DNA of 45,931 nucleotides from Ferruginibacter sp. (GTDB taxonomy: Bacteria; Bacteroidota; Bacteroidia; Chitinophagales; Chitinophagaceae). Below the pieces are notes generated by a model. The model did not search any database and was not told the origin of the DNA. It saw only the letters and a program-made list of their open reading frames with translations. Shown here piece by piece: positions 7,145 through 17,001 of this stretch (positions are counted from its first letter, which is position 1; each line of letters opens with the position of its first letter). The stretch covers positions 1-45,931 of the forward strand of contig JAURKC010000029.1 of assembly GCA_030831945.1 (NCBI GenBank), given 5' to 3'. The translations under genes and the position numbers were made by a program.

Positions 7145-10100
7145 TCATTTAGATGAAAATAAAATGGTTGATAATTTTAATGTATTGGGTTCTGCTGAAT
7201 TATCGGCTTTACTAACAATAAAAATATTATGTAAATTACCAGCAGTCGCTTGCAGATTGAGTAGTAAACTTGCTGTAGCTATTTTACTTTCTGGAAGTTT
7301 AACACCATTATTTTTTCCCGCTTCTAAATTAGCCTCACCTATTTTTGTTCCATTGGGTGAATCTAGTCTGATTTCAAAATGATAATTGCTGGTAGGGGCT
7401 TTTTCCCATACAAAGCTAAGTTCAGCTGAACTAATACCCGTAAGATCGATATTGTCAATACTGAATGAACCAGTGGTTTTTGGAACAATCAATAAGAAAT
7501 TATCGTCAGTTGTTGAAGCGGTATATTTAGATAAGTTATTCGCTCTATTAAAATTCAATAATGGATTTCTTAAGGCAACGGATCCTAATGCACTCAATGG
7601 CTTTAATCCAGTTTCAGCTTTATCAATATAAGTAGCAGAAAGAACTAATACGCCATTTTGTTTGATCGGTTTCCCCAGCGTTGCATCTTTAATTGATCCA
7701 TTTACTGGAAGCGATTTTTTAATTTCTGAGGTACTAGCCAAGGTTTGAATCCAAGCAACGATTTGTTTTGCTTCCGATTCTTTCAAATTAGGATGAGCTG
7801 CCATTGCTACTTCACCCCAAACGCCCGAACCTCCTTTAATGATTTTAGTAGCCAAATTTGCAGCTGCTCCTGGATCTTTTTGGTAACGTTTGGCTACATC
7901 TAAAAATGAAGGTCCTACTGATTTTTCTGCTTGTTTGTGGCACGACTTACAATCATTCGATTCTATCAAGCTCTTACCAACCAAGGCTTCTGTCATGACT
8001 TGATGACCTAAAGAAGCAGAGGCTTTGTCTAAACCTTGAACATAATCAGCTGAAATAAAAATACTTTCAACTCTTTTAATTGCCGTCGGATCTTCCTTGT
8101 CTTCTATTTGTAAACTATAGGCAACTGGCTTATTAGCGAAATAGAAAGTTTTATTTCCAGGAATAACAAAATTCACTACTGGAGCTTGATTTCCTGCATA
8201 TACAACAATCTCTTTGCTCTTGGTAGAAGCTCCTTTGTTATCACTTACAGAAACCGTGATCGTGTATTCACCTGGTTTATCATAAGTATATTTAAGCGTA
8301 GGTTCAGTAGTTTCTTTTGTAATTCCATTTCCTAAGTTCCATACATAATGAAGGGCATCTTTTTCAGGATCAGTTGCTTCAGCAGTGGCTTGAATAGTAT
8401 AAGGTAAGCTGCCTGAAGTTTTATCAATCGTGAATGAATTAACTTTTGGAGAACGATTTCCAGGATTAAATTCAATTCTAGAAAGACCTGCATCTGGATT
8501 TTGTTGAAACCATCCATTTCCATATTCTAGTATGTATAATTTTCCATCAGGACCCACTTCCATATCAATCAAGGATTTAAATTTAGTGCTTCCCATAAAT
8601 GGTTCCATCTTGTCAAAATCGCCATTGGGTTTCATAGTCACTACTTTTACCCAGCCTCTTATCCAATCATAAATGAATAATTTTTTATTAAAATAATCTG
8701 GTAATCTAGTTGCTTGAGGATACATATCTGTGTAATAAACAGGACCTGCCATTGCATTTCGTCCACCACTTCCTGCCTGAGGAAAATCCTTTGAGTTGGC
8801 ATAAGGATACCAAATAAAGGCTGGTTGAGCAGGAGGTAATTCTTTAATACCCGTATTATTTCTTGAGTCATTAATCGGTTTAGCAGTATCAAATAAATAA
8901 TCTGTTTTACCTATACTATAATCGTATTTATGATACGCATAATTATTTCCTACAAAAAGTGGCCATCCAAAAAAACCTGCTTTTCTTGCTTGATTCACTT
9001 CATCATAACCTCTTGGTCCACGAACGTCAAAACTATCTTTACCCGCATCTGGACCTACTTCACCCCAGTACAAGAAATTATTTTTTTGGTCAATTGAAAT
9101 TCGGAAAGGGTTACGATTTCCTTGAACATAAATTTCAGGACGAGTACCCGCAGTTCCTTTTGGATAAAGGTTTCCTTCTGGAATGTCATAAGTTGCATCC
9201 GACTTTACCTTGATTCTTAAAATTTTTCCTCTAAGGTCATTCGCATTGCCTGAGCTACGTCTTGCATCGTACTGTTCGTGACCTGGTCTGTCATCTATTG
9301 GAGCATATCCATTGTTTACAAATGGTTGATTCGCTTCATTGAAAGGAGTTGAATTGTCGCCTGTTGATAAACAAAGTAATCCGTCTTTATCAAAGGCAAT
9401 CGAACCTCCTGTGTGACAACAAATTTCGCGCTGTGAGTAAAATTGTAATACTATTTTTTCAGAAGCAAGATCAATTTTATCATTAGTATATGTAAAGCGG
9501 GAAAGCCTATTTACTGATGTGTCAATTGGGCTATAAAAAATAAATACATAATGATTATTTTTAAATTCAGGATCTATTTTAATGCCTAATAATCCTTCTT
9601 CTGCATTCGCTCCATTGCCCGTTTTATGATACACATTTAAAAAACCAACTTGCTTGATAACGGAATCTCCGTTTTTGTATAACATGATTTCTCCTCTACG
9701 TTGAGCAACCAAAATATCTAAATTTGGCAATATAGACATCTCCATTGGTTCGTAAAATTGACCGCTTACCATTTTTATTTTATCGAAACGATTTTCATCA
9801 GGAACCTTTAGGGTAGTAGCTCTTGAATAGTTTAGGTTATTATTTTCTCCAATAGCATATTTAATTCCTCCTAAAATATGAGTGAGGTAAGCAGCTTCAG
9901 AAAAACTTTCATCCGTATGACCTAGATTGGTGTAGAATGCTCTTCCTCCATCATAATCATGGTACCAAGCCATTGGATGGTTATCTCCATTTTGGCCACC
10001 ATTGTATGATTTTTCATCAATAGTGAGCAATACTTTAACGTCTTTATTTAATTTTTTAAAACTATAAAATTCATCTGTCCGGCTCCATTGCTTAGGAAGA

Positions 10101-10600
10101 TGCTTTGTTGAAATATGGTTTGCATCTACCACGTTGAATACACCTGGTTGTATGTTTTTAAATGTATCTGTAATTCCTGGATGGCTTGCAAAATATCCGC
10201 CTACTAGTCGGCCGTACCAACCCCAATCATATTCACAATCCGCTGCAGCGTGAATTCCCACAAATCCACCACCTGCTTGAATGTAACGCTCAAATTCTGC
10301 TTCTTGATAATTGTCCAACAAATCTCCTGTAGTACTTAGAAATACGACTGCGGAATATTTTTTTAGACTGTCTTCTGTAAACCAGCTCGCATCAGAAGTG
10401 GTATCTACTAGAAATTTATTTTGATTTCCCAATTTCCCAATCGCATCGATTCCAGCAGCAATTGATTCATGGTGATATCCAGTTGTTTTAGTGAAAACCA
10501 AAATTCTTGGATCACCTGAACGTTTGGAACAGGAAGAAAAAATAAAAAGAAGGCTTGTAAAAATAACAACAGCCTTGAAGCAAGCAATGTAGCGGTTCAT
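7145..10600 (-). CDS. Multidomain lipoprotein: ThuA + PQQ-dependent sugar dehydrogenase + PKD + cytochrome c + CBM6-like
   Basis: The 1151 residues begin with a lipoprotein signal whose lipobox FSSC puts the lipidated cysteine near residue 24. The domains in order are: ThuA glutamine-amidotransferase-like at about 32-250 (FVGIHAAADCEYDWGWYGRLVGGYF, split as FVGIHAAADCEYDW and LVGGYF); a glucose/sorbosone dehydrogenase beta-propeller at about 275-690 (HTGGSIAFDKDG, RGKILRIK, YVQGNRNPFRIS); PKD at about 715-805; a class I cytochrome c at about 875-960 with haem motif CKSCH and a probable axial Met in VAMAAHP; and a beta-rich C-terminus at about 985-1151 resembling a carbohydrate-binding module. 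The likely role is periplasmic or surface oxidation of a sugar, with electrons passing from PQQ to haem. It lies just upstream of, and in the same orientation as, the TonB-dependent receptor. The substrate is unknown. Confidence 0.88.
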   Translation of the reverse strand: MNRYIACFKAVVIFTSLLFIFSSCSKRSGDPRILVFTKTTGYHHESIAAGIDAIGKLGNQNKFLVDTTSDASWFTEDSLKKYSAVVFLSTTGDLLDNYQEAEFERYIQAGGGFVGIHAAADCEYDWGWYGRLVGGYFASHPGITDTFKNIQPGVFNVVDANHISTKHLPKQWSRTDEFYSFKKLNKDVKVLLTIDEKSYNGGQNGDNHPMAWYHDYDGGRAFYTNLGHTDESFSEAAYLTHILGGIKYAIGENNNLNYSRATTLKVPDENRFDKIKMVSGQFYEPMEMSILPNLDILVAQRRGEIMLYKNGDSVIKQVGFLNVYHKTGNGANAEEGLLGIKIDPEFKNNHYVFIFYSPIDTSVNRLSRFTYTNDKIDLASEKIVLQFYSQREICCHTGGSIAFDKDGLLCLSTGDNSTPFNEANQPFVNNGYAPIDDRPGHEQYDARRSSGNANDLRGKILRIKVKSDATYDIPEGNLYPKGTAGTRPEIYVQGNRNPFRISIDQKNNFLYWGEVGPDAGKDSFDVRGPRGYDEVNQARKAGFFGWPLFVGNNYAYHKYDYSIGKTDYLFDTAKPINDSRNNTGIKELPPAQPAFIWYPYANSKDFPQAGSGGRNAMAGPVYYTDMYPQATRLPDYFNKKLFIYDWIRGWVKVVTMKPNGDFDKMEPFMGSTKFKSLIDMEVGPDGKLYILEYGNGWFQQNPDAGLSRIEFNPGNRSPKVNSFTIDKTSGSLPYTIQATAEATDPEKDALHYVWNLGNGITKETTEPTLKYTYDKPGEYTITVSVSDNKGASTKSKEIVVYAGNQAPVVNFVIPGNKTFYFANKPVAYSLQIEDKEDPTAIKRVESIFISADYVQGLDKASASLGHQVMTEALVGKSLIESNDCKSCHKQAEKSVGPSFLDVAKRYQKDPGAAANLATKIIKGGSGVWGEVAMAAHPNLKESEAKQIVAWIQTLASTSEIKKSLPVNGSIKDATLGKPIKQNGVLVLSATYIDKAETGLKPLSALGSVALRNPLLNFNRANNLSKYTASTTDDNFLLIVPKTTGSFSIDNIDLTGISSAELSFVWEKAPTSNYHFEIRLDSPNGTKIGEANLEAGKNNGVKLPESKIATASLLLNLQATAGNLHNIFIVSKADNSAEPNTLKLSTILFSSK

Positions 10601-10722
10601 GATGTAAAAAAAGTTAATTTAAATAAAAGGATTACCTGATAAACCTTAAAGTTATAGAATTGACGGGAAACCTCCTTAAAATTAAAATGGGGGATAATAA
10701 TGAAATATTACATCTAGACTAT

Positions 10723-10796
10723 ATATATTCAAGAAGTATAGAAGTATACTTAAGCAAAAGTGCTATGAATAGGCTAAATCCTATTATTGAATATAT
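10723..10796. repeat. Imperfect inverted repeats between ychF and the ThuA gene
   Basis: In the 256-base intergenic region, ATATATTCAA (10723-10732) is inverted as TTGAATATAT (10787-10796). Between them lie the palindrome AAGTATACTT (10742-10751) and a short TAGG/CCTA hairpin. No T tract follows on either strand, so I do not call a terminator. It could be an operator or a leader structure for the gene starting at 10600. Confidence 0.35.
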
Positions 10797-10856
10797 GCTC
10801 AAATGGTCGAATTAATCGGCCAATGAATGTGCAAGGAGAGTAGGGTTGAAATTGAC

Positions 10857-11957
10857 TTATACGTTAAACCTAAAGTGCATTACATCTCCATCATTCACTA
10901 CATATTCTTTTCCTTCAATTCTTAAGCGACCATTTTCACGGCAAGCTGCTTCTGATTGATAAGTGATAAAATCTTCGTAGGAAATTACTTCCGCTTTGAT
11001 AAATCCTTTTTCAAAATCGGTGTGAATAACACTCGCCGCTTGAGGTGCTTTCCACCCTTGATGAATTGTCCAGGCCCTTACTTCTTGAACACCTGCGGTG
11101 AAGTAGGTAGATAGATTAAGTAATTTATAAGTATAGTGAATTAAACGATCTAATGCTGGCTCAGTCATTTTATATTCTTCCATAAACATTGACTTGTCAT
11201 CTGGATTGTCAAATTCAGCAATTTGCGCTTCAATGGCATTGGTCATCACGATCACCTGTGCGCCTTCATTTTTAACAGCTTCTTTTAATGCATCCGAATA
11301 TTTATTACCAGTATGCATCGATGCTTCATCCACATTAGCTACATATAAAACTGGTTTTTCGCTCAGTAAAAAGTTTTCAGCAATGGCTGCTTTTTCCTCT
11401 TTACTTAAATTCATTGATAAGATGCTTTTTCCTTTGTTGAGTTGTTCTTTGCATTGCAGCAATACATCATATTCTAATTTCATCTTTGCATCCCCCGTCT
11501 TCAACATTTTTTCCATTTTAGATAACTTCTTCTCCACGCTATCTAAGTCTTTCAATTGTAATTCAGTCTCAATAATTTCTTTATCACTAATCGGATTGAT
11601 AGCACCTTCTTCCCTAAGAATATTTTCATCTTCGAAACAACGGATCACATGAATGATAGCATCAACCTCACGGATATTGGCTAAAAATTTATTACCTAAA
11701 CCTTCGCCTTTACTTGCACCACGAACTAACCCAGCAATATCTACAATTTCAATTTGTGTAGGAACGGTACGATCTGGCTGAACTAGCGCTTCTAATTTAT
11801 TTAACCTTGGGTCTGGAACATTTACCAAACCTGTATTGGGTTCAATAGTACAAAAGCGGTAATTGCTAGCTTGTGCCTTAGCGCTGCTGCTAACTGCATT
11901 AAATAAAGTTGATTTTCCCACATTGGGTAATCCCACGATGCCTGCTTGTAATGCCAT
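10857..11957 (-). CDS. ychF: Ribosome-associated Obg-family ATPase YchF
   Basis: This 366-residue cytoplasmic P-loop protein of the Obg family prefers ATP and binds the ribosome (known from E. coli YchF and human OLA1). Visible motifs are G1 GLPNVGKST at residues 9-17, G3 [19 protein letters not shown] near 71-89, a coiled-coil insert at about 130-185, and a C-terminal TGS domain at about 280-365 ([29 protein letters not shown], ending in [14 protein letters not shown]). Length equals the family standard of 363. The start is clear from [20 protein letters not shown] box lies 33 bases upstream of the ATG. Confidence 0.96.
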   Translation of the reverse strand: MALQAGIVGLPNVGKSTLFNAVSSSAKAQASNYRFCTIEPNTGLVNVPDPRLNKLEALVQPDRTVPTQIEIVDIAGLVRGASKGEGLGNKFLANIREVDAIIHVIRCFEDENILREEGAINPISDKEIIETELQLKDLDSVEKKLSKMEKMLKTGDAKMKLEYDVLLQCKEQLNKGKSILSMNLSKEEKAAIAENFLLSEKPVLYVANVDEASMHTGNKYSDALKEAVKNEGAQVIVMTNAIEAQIAEFDNPDDKSMFMEEYKMTEPALDRLIHYTYKLLNLSTYFTAGVQEVRAWTIHQGWKAPQAASVIHTDFEKGFIKAEVISYEDFITYQSEAACRENGRLRIEGKEYVVNDGDVMHFRFNV

Positions 11958-11990
11958 TGTTGATTTGCTTTATTGATTTTTAAACGTGTG

Positions 11991-11998
11991 CAAAGGTA
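11991..11998 (-). promoter_or_regulatory. -7 promoter box of ychF
   Basis: TACCTTTG on the minus strand matches TAnnTTTG and lies 33 bases before the ychF ATG. No clear -33 element is seen. Confidence 0.55.
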
Positions 11999-12125
11999 AT
12001 GGGTTAATTTGAAGATTTTGTAATTGTATCAATTGAATGGTAGGATGGCCGATAGTTATTAAAGGGAAAGGTGTATTTTGGTATTTTATAACTAATTTTC
12101 AATATTATTTTCATAAAATATAATT

Positions 12126-13523
12126 ATGACACTTAGTCGAATTTGGTCGTCGTTTATAATTATTGCGATAGTATCAGCCGGTCTGTTGGCAATTTTTTCA
12201 CCTTCCCAAAAAGCCATTTTTTCAAATATGGTAACGGGGAAATCTGGTGATACCATAAAAATTAAGACTATTCAAATTTCAGCTGCCCTAATTGACTCAG
12301 CAAAATCTGCGAAAACAGCTCCCATTGTAAATAGTGGTGAAAAGATAATTCAGCTAGGGGAAAATCAACAAATGGTTTACCGCATTCAGTCTTCGGATGG
12401 GATTATAGAGACTTGCCAAACTGCGGTGACATTGTGTTTGAAATTAATTGGATTCCTTGCTTTATTCATGGGCTTTTTATCGATTGCTGAAAAGGCAGGA
12501 GGAATCAGATTCTTATCTAGAATTATTGGACCTTTCTTTTCAAAAATATTTCCTGAAATTCCCAAAGGCCATCCTGCTATGGGTCATATGGTAATGAATT
12601 TTTCTGCCAATTTACTCGGTTTAGATAATGCGGCTACCCCTTTTGGAATTAAAGCGATGGAAAGCTTACAAGAAATTAATCCAAATAAATCTGTTGCCTC
12701 CAATTCACAAATCATGTTTTTGTGCTTGCATGCTTCTGGCCTTACCTTAATTCCTGTTAGTATTATTGCTTTGCGTTCTGCTGCCAAAGCAGCTAATCCA
12801 ATGGATATATTTATCCCTTGTATGATTGCTACATTCGTTGCTACCATTGCAGCTATGACTATTGTAGGTTTTAAACAAAAGATAAAATTATTTCAGCCTA
12901 TTATTTTAACCTGGGTTTTGGGTATCTCATCCGTTATTGCTTTGTTGGTCGTTTATATCCGTTCCTTGAATTCAGATGCTATTCAATTCTTTTCTGGCTC
13001 ATTAAGTAGCGGTTTGATTTTACTTATTTTTTTATTAATTATTTGTGGAGCCTTATATAAAAAAATTGATGTATTTGATGCATTTGTAGAAGGAGCAAAG
13101 GGGGGATTTGAAACGGCTATAAGAATTATTCCCTATTTGGTGGGTATGCTCGTTGCTATAAGTATGTTGCGAACCAGTGGAAGTTTTGATTATGTAATTA
13201 GCGCAATGAAAAGCCTATTTACATTTTTTGGCTCAGATACTCGTTTTGTTGATGGACTTCCTACTGCTTTAATTAAACCCTTCAGTGGTGGTGGTGCTAG
13301 AGGAATGATGGTAGATACTATGAAAACCTTTGGACCTGATTCATTTGCCGGCCGGTTAGCTTGTATTTTACAAGGATCTTCTGACACTACATTTTATGTG
13401 ATAGCAGTTTATTTTGGAGCAGTATCGATAAAGCATACTCGCTATGCGGTAGGAGCTATGTTGCTAGCTGATTTGGTGGGTATTATTTCTTCTATCGCTC
13501 TTTGTTATATATTCTTTGGATAG
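12126..13523 (+). CDS. SpmA/SpmB-like nucleoside-recognition (Gate) domain membrane protein
   Basis: This 465-residue integral membrane protein appears to fuse the two spore-maturation-type proteins. The N-terminal half (to about 260) resembles SpmA, with NFSANLLGLDNAATPFGIKAM split as NFSANLLGLDNAATPFG and IKAMESLQEINP. The C-terminal half resembles SpmB, with AKGGFETAIRIIPYLVGMLVA, LPTALIKPFSGGGARGMM and GSSDTTFYVIAVYFG (each given in part). The organism is not expected to sporulate, and homologues are widespread in non-sporulating Bacteroidota. The transported or sensed molecule is unknown. A periplasmic loop of about 70 residues follows the first membrane segment. It is monocistronic and converges on the serine hydrolase gene 42 bases downstream. 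Confidence 0.85.
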   Translation: MTLSRIWSSFIIIAIVSAGLLAIFSPSQKAIFSNMVTGKSGDTIKIKTIQISAALIDSAKSAKTAPIVNSGEKIIQLGENQQMVYRIQSSDGIIETCQTAVTLCLKLIGFLALFMGFLSIAEKAGGIRFLSRIIGPFFSKIFPEIPKGHPAMGHMVMNFSANLLGLDNAATPFGIKAMESLQEINPNKSVASNSQIMFLCLHASGLTLIPVSIIALRSAAKAANPMDIFIPCMIATFVATIAAMTIVGFKQKIKLFQPIILTWVLGISSVIALLVVYIRSLNSDAIQFFSGSLSSGLILLIFLLIICGALYKKIDVFDAFVEGAKGGFETAIRIIPYLVGMLVAISMLRTSGSFDYVISAMKSLFTFFGSDTRFVDGLPTALIKPFSGGGARGMMVDTMKTFGPDSFAGRLACILQGSSDTTFYVIAVYFGAVSIKHTRYAVGAMLLADLVGIISSIALCYIFFG

Positions 13524-13565
13524 AAGGATGGGCGATATTTAAGTGTAAAGAATAGTTTAAAATAC

Positions 13566-14945
13566 TTAGCGTTTCTTTTTCTTTGATTTCTTTGTTTTTT
13601 TAGTGGCTGTTTTTTTTACTGTTGCCTTTCGATTTTTATTCTTGATAATTTTTTTTCTTTGTACAATTTTTTTAGGAGCAACTTTTGGAGTAGCGACAAT
13701 TGAATCAGGTGCATTTGAAATGCTAGCCTCTAATTCATCCTCTTCACCAGCACCAAAATAATTTCCAAATAAACTAGATAAATCTTTTGCATGATATATG
13801 CCTCGATTGTACTTGTTGCCCAATACAATAATGGTGGCTGAATCTTGAATTAAACGAATGAATGCTGCATTATTACCATGCCACCATCCATTGTGGAAGA
13901 TCATTTTTTTTCCAGAAGGATAATTATTCATTCTCCATCCTAAACCATAATTTTTAATTCCTGGCTTCTCATTACTGTAGGGAGTATACGCCTCCTCCAA
14001 TATTTTTTGGGTAAATAAATTCCCCTCGGTGAGTGCTCTATCCCATATTAGCAAATCACGCGGTGTACTATAAATATTTTTATCACCATATACAACGTCT
14101 AAAAAATTAAACGGTATTAATTTCCCTCTGTAATCATAGCTCAAAGTAACCTTACCTGAATCTCTATTGTTGTTATACACAAAAGTGTGTTTCATTTGTA
14201 GCGGAGTAAAAAAAGTTTCCTGTAAATAATCACTGTAATTTTTACCACTTACTTTTTCTATTAGTAATGCCAATAATGCATAGTTGGTATTACAATAAGA
14301 AAATCCTTTGTCTGCTTTCCCTACATTTTTTATCGAATTTTTTTTGCTGATTAAAAAATTAATCACATCCTCATTGGTAATTTTTATTTTTTTATTCCAG
14401 CCCATATTTTCCATGAAATGAACGTAATTCGGTAGTCCACTTCGGTGATTTAATAAGGTGCGTATAGTAACTCCAGGGTAGTTAAAGGAAGGGAAATATT
14501 TACTGAATTGATCATCAATATTTAATTGACCATCCTGCCAAAGTTTTAAAGTAGCCATTGCCGTAAAAGTTTTGGAAACTGAGGCAATATGAAGTGAAGT
14601 GCTATCACTCATTGAATCTTGTCTATCTAGTCGACTTTTTCCGTTATAGGCTTCAAAAACAATATTCCCTTTTTTTGCTACGACTATTCCACCATTAAAG
14701 CCTTTTGTTTTTAAAACGGAGTTATACCAATGCTCACAAGCAACCTTCAGCCGTTCTCCCTCTAACTTGCTTAATGAGCCTGGATTAGGTAAAATAGTTT
14801 GATTCTTTGCAGGATCTTGTTTTGAAGAAATATTACACGCTACTAATATGATAGATATAAAAATTATAATATATCTTGTTAGGGCGATTTTATATTTGGA
14901 AAGTAATTTTCGAGTATTGGATATAGAACAAAAAAATGGGTTCAT
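13566..14945 (-). CDS. Beta-lactamase-family serine hydrolase lipoprotein with lysine-rich tail
   Basis: This 459-residue protein belongs to the class C beta-lactamase/penicillin-binding-like family. It has a membrane-spanning signal with lipobox LVAC (Cys37) after an unusually long charged N-terminus. The catalytic SVSK is at 122-125 (Ser122, Lys125), the YCN motif is near 217, and the HNGWWHGNNA region near 350 takes the place of the usual KTG/HxG motif. The final 40 residues are dominated by Lys/Arg (for example KKTKKSKKKKR), a tail that is not part of the fold. Members cleave peptides, esters or D-amino-acid peptides; the substrate here is unknown. It is divergent from serA, with 54 bases between the starts. 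A beta-lactamase resistance role is not implied. Confidence 0.85.
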   Translation of the reverse strand: MNPFFCSISNTRKLLSKYKIALTRYIIIFISIILVACNISSKQDPAKNQTILPNPGSLSKLEGERLKVACEHWYNSVLKTKGFNGGIVVAKKGNIVFEAYNGKSRLDRQDSMSDSTSLHIASVSKTFTAMATLKLWQDGQLNIDDQFSKYFPSFNYPGVTIRTLLNHRSGLPNYVHFMENMGWNKKIKITNEDVINFLISKKNSIKNVGKADKGFSYCNTNYALLALLIEKVSGKNYSDYLQETFFTPLQMKHTFVYNNNRDSGKVTLSYDYRGKLIPFNFLDVVYGDKNIYSTPRDLLIWDRALTEGNLFTQKILEEAYTPYSNEKPGIKNYGLGWRMNNYPSGKKMIFHNGWWHGNNAAFIRLIQDSATIIVLGNKYNRGIYHAKDLSSLFGNYFGAGEEDELEASISNAPDSIVATPKVAPKKIVQRKKIIKNKNRKATVKKTATKKTKKSKKKKR

Positions 14946-14969
14946 ATTAGAATTAAGGCTTAGATAGAA

Positions 14970-14991
14970 TATATTTGTGCAAAATAAGGAG
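14970..14991 (+). promoter_or_regulatory. serA promoter box and Shine-Dalgarno
   Basis: TATATTTG (14970-14977) is a perfect -7 box. AAGGAG (14986-14991) stands 8 bases before the serA ATG, one of the few recognisable ribosome-binding sites in this window. Confidence 0.6.
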
Positions 14992-14999
14992 TTATAATC

Positions 15000-16238
15000 A
15001 TGGCAGACAAAAAAATAACCAGTTATCCTAAAGAGAAAATCAATATTTTATTTTTGGAAAACATTAGTGATGTGGCTGTAAAGTACTTCAATGCTGCTGG
15101 CTATGTGAATGTTAGGAAGTTAAATGGGGCGCTAAGTGAAGACCAATTGATTAAAGAAATAAAAAATGTTCATTTAGTTGGTATCAGGAGTAAAACACAG
15201 CTTACGGCCAAGGTTTTAGCTGCAGCCGAAAAATTACAGGCTATTGGCTGTTTTTGTATCGGAGTTAATCAGGTAGACCTGAAAGCGGCTACCAAACAAG
15301 GAGTTGCTGTTTTTAATGCTCCATATAGCAATACAAGAAGTGTGGCAGAATTGGTAATTGGAGCTTCTATTATCCTTATTCGTAAAATTTTGGATAAAAA
15401 TAAGGCAGCTCATGAAGGAATCTGGCTCAAGGATGCCACCGGTAGTTATGAATTGCGTGGAAAAACATTGGGAATTATTGGTTATGGTAATATCGGCAGC
15501 CAGCTGAGCGTATTAGCAGAAGGCTTAGGAATGAAAGTAATATACTTCGATGCTGAAACTAAACTTCCTTTAGGAAATGCAGAGAATGTTAAAACTTTAA
15601 AAGATTTGGTAAGCAAATCGGAAATTGTTTCTCTCCATGTACCTGAATTACCTTCTACAAAAAATTTAATCAATAAAACTCTTTTGAAAAGCTTTAAGAA
15701 AGGAAGTATTTTGATCAACTATGCAAGGGGTGAAGTAGTAGATATTGATGCATTAGCTAAGTCCTTATCTGAAGGTCATTTGGGTGGTGCTGCAATTGAT
15801 GTTTTTCCATGGGAACCAGAAAAAAATGGCGATAAATTTACTTCTCCATTACAGGGATTAAATAATGTATTACTATCTCCTCACGTTGGTGGAAGCACAC
15901 AAGAGGCGCAACATAATATTGGCGATGATGTGAGTGCTAAATTATTTAACTATCTCGAAAAAGGAATTAGTTATGGTTCACATACTATACCAGCGTTGAG
16001 TTTACCACCTCAGGAAGGAACTCATAGAATCCTTCATATACATAATAATGTACCTGGTGTATTGAGTGAAATCAATACGACCTTATCAAAAAACAAAATC
16101 AATATTCTGGGGCAATATTTGAAAACGAATGATACTATCGGATATGTTGTTCTGGATGTAGATAAGGGACTCAGTAAAAATGCAATGGAATTATTGAAAA
16201 AGGTAAAAGCAACTATTAAGGTTAGAATCTTGTATTAA
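15000..16238 (+). CDS. serA: D-3-phosphoglycerate dehydrogenase
   Basis: This enzyme catalyses the first step of serine synthesis, oxidising 3-phosphoglycerate to 3-phosphohydroxypyruvate with NAD. The 412 residues closely match the E. coli-type enzyme (410). It has a substrate domain (VGIRSKTQLT near 60, APYSNTRSVAEL near 112), a Rossmann motif GIIGYGNIGSQ near 158, and the catalytic set Arg in NYARGE, Glu in the EP-containing loop before LLSPHVGGST, and His in that SPHVGGST near 292. A C-terminal ACT domain (about 340-412, IHNNVPGVLSEINTTLSKNKI) is the site of serine feedback in the E. coli enzyme. It is monocistronic and convergent with cutC 13 bases downstream. It starts at an ATG with a Shine-Dalgarno. 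Confidence 0.95.
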   Translation: MADKKITSYPKEKINILFLENISDVAVKYFNAAGYVNVRKLNGALSEDQLIKEIKNVHLVGIRSKTQLTAKVLAAAEKLQAIGCFCIGVNQVDLKAATKQGVAVFNAPYSNTRSVAELVIGASIILIRKILDKNKAAHEGIWLKDATGSYELRGKTLGIIGYGNIGSQLSVLAEGLGMKVIYFDAETKLPLGNAENVKTLKDLVSKSEIVSLHVPELPSTKNLINKTLLKSFKKGSILINYARGEVVDIDALAKSLSEGHLGGAAIDVFPWEPEKNGDKFTSPLQGLNNVLLSPHVGGSTQEAQHNIGDDVSAKLFNYLEKGISYGSHTIPALSLPPQEGTHRILHIHNNVPGVLSEINTTLSKNKINILGQYLKTNDTIGYVVLDVDKGLSKNAMELLKKVKATIKVRILY

Positions 16239-16251
16239 AGATGATGGTTGG

Positions 16252-16977
16252 TTAATAAGCTTTCAATGTTTGAATGATTGTTTTAATTTCATTGCTTAAA
16301 GTTGTTACGCTAGTTAGTTGTTCATCCATACTTTCATTGATAAATTCCATCTTACTATCAGTATAGGTTCTTGCTGAAGTATGAAATTCTGCGGCGTTCG
16401 TTTTTTTAACTAAGGTTGCTATATTATCAGATCTTACTCCACTTCCAGGCATAATAATAATTCTGCCATTGGCCTGTTTTACTAATTCATTCAGCAGCGC
16501 TGAACCATCGGTGGCTACTGACTTCTGTCCGCTGGTCAATATTCTTTCACAACCAATGGAGATAATATCTTCCAACGCTTTAAATGGATCCTTAGTTCTA
16601 TCAAACGCTCTATGAAAACTTACTCCCATTGGTTGAGCTATATCAACTAGTTGCTTACATCTTTGTTTGTCGACCGTTCCATCTGAATTAAGCATTCCAA
16701 TCACCACGCCATCACAACCAAGATTTTTGCAGATTTGTATATCTGCTTTCATTACCTCAAATTCAATTTCACTGTATAAAAAGTCACCTCCCCTTGGACG
16801 AATAATAGGGTAGAGTTCAATAGATAAATTTTCTCTAGCAGTCTTGATAAACCCATAAGAAGGAGTGGTACCACCTTCAGAAGGATTGTCACATAACTCA
16901 ATACGATGGGCACCTGCAGCCTGAGCGATCAGACAGCTTTCAATCGTAAAGCCAATTACTTCTAGTTTAAATTTCAT
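16252..16977 (-). CDS. cutC: CutC-family protein
   Basis: This 241-residue TIM-barrel protein of the CutC family (E. coli 248) has conserved stretches LEVIGFTIESCLIAQAAGA, RIELCDNPSEGGTTPS, PRGGDFLYSE, FHRAFD, and the C-terminal PGSGVRSDNI. The family was linked to copper homeostasis, but the role is disputed and the enzymatic function unsettled. Here it follows the glycosylasparaginase gene by 24 bases, and the two are probably co-transcribed. No copper genes are nearby. Confidence 0.9.
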   Translation of the reverse strand: MKFKLEVIGFTIESCLIAQAAGAHRIELCDNPSEGGTTPSYGFIKTARENLSIELYPIIRPRGGDFLYSEIEFEVMKADIQICKNLGCDGVVIGMLNSDGTVDKQRCKQLVDIAQPMGVSFHRAFDRTKDPFKALEDIISIGCERILTSGQKSVATDGSALLNELVKQANGRIIIMPGSGVRSDNIATLVKKTNAAEFHTSARTYTDSKMEFINESMDEQLTSVTTLSNEIKTIIQTLKAY

Positions 16978-17001
16978 AGGTTCAACTTATGGGAGATCAG
17001 A

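Noticed and set aside
11194..11652. 152-codon plus-strand open frame
   Set aside because: It lies wholly antisense within ychF, whose protein is unmistakable; low-complexity Ser-rich translation.
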